Positions 5,552-5,596 of a stretch of 5,596 nt of DNA are shown piece by piece. The notes under the pieces are model-generated. The model searched no databases, was not told the origin of the DNA, and saw only the letters and a program-made list of their open reading frames with translations. The stretch comes from C00003060 sp964502635 (lineage in GTDB: Bacteria; Desulfobacterota; Desulfobacteria; Desulfobacterales; C00003060). Within the stretch, counting starts at the first letter, position 1; the number at the start of each line of letters is the position of its first letter. The DNA is taken from the NCBI GenBank assembly GCA_964502635.1, contig CAZCXI010000141.1, forward strand, positions 1-5,596, written 5' to 3'. A program made the position numbers and the translations under genes.

Positions 5552-5596
5552 TAGACGCAAGGCCCCTGACGTCCAAAACTTGCCCGGACGTAACTT
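5552..5596 (+). other. Leader of the next gene, cut by the window edge
   Basis: No start codon with a ribosome binding site is visible in these 45 bases. A weak 6-bp inverted repeat, ACGTCC (5569-5574) with GGACGT (5586-5591), is present, with an 11-nt loop and no T run. A LivM-type permease gene would be expected next. Confidence 0.3.

Overview
The window looks like a catabolic operon segment from an anaerobic deltaproteobacterium (Desulfobacterota, sulfate-reducer type). I infer this from the gene order (phenylacetate-CoA ligase, tandem-ACT protein, branched-chain-type ABC transporter), from strong AAGGAGG ribosome binding sites, and from noncoding palindromic repeats resembling ones I recall from Desulfobacterales genomes. 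No database search was possible, so the taxonomic call is an inference.

Layout: positions 1-634 carry no convincing gene. From about 182 to 560 this region is built from degenerate palindromic repeat units whose 18-nt ends share the core AAAAAGT, and copies of GTATT lie at the unit boundaries. The end of the last unit supplies the -35 box of a good sigma70-type promoter (TTGACT, 17 bp, TATTAA) that would drive the genes downstream. Five genes then run on the + strand: a membrane-anchored TPR protein of YfgM-like architecture (635-1339), an AMP-forming phenylacetate-CoA ligase, paaK (1370-2671), a two-domain ACT protein (2833-3264), a periplasmic substrate-binding protein of the LivK type (3315-4505) and a LivH-type permease (4649-5551). 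The window ends before the expected LivM, LivG and LivF genes.

The genes fit one pathway. The Liv-type transporter would import an amino acid or aromatic acid, the ligase would activate phenylacetate or a related arylacetate to its CoA thioester, and the ACT protein would sense an amino acid ligand. The TPR protein is not an obvious part of that pathway and may simply share the promoter.

The noncoding DNA holds the least explained material. Besides the upstream repeats, there is a GGATTCAAGG-type inverted repeat between paaK and the ACT gene. A compact stem-loop overlaps the ACT stop codon. A large nested fold of about 131 nt fills the gap between the binding-protein and permease genes. The binding-protein gene is therefore bracketed by RNA structures, which suits differential expression within the operon. 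I see no CRISPR array, tRNA, rRNA, intact insertion sequence or clearly new protein system.
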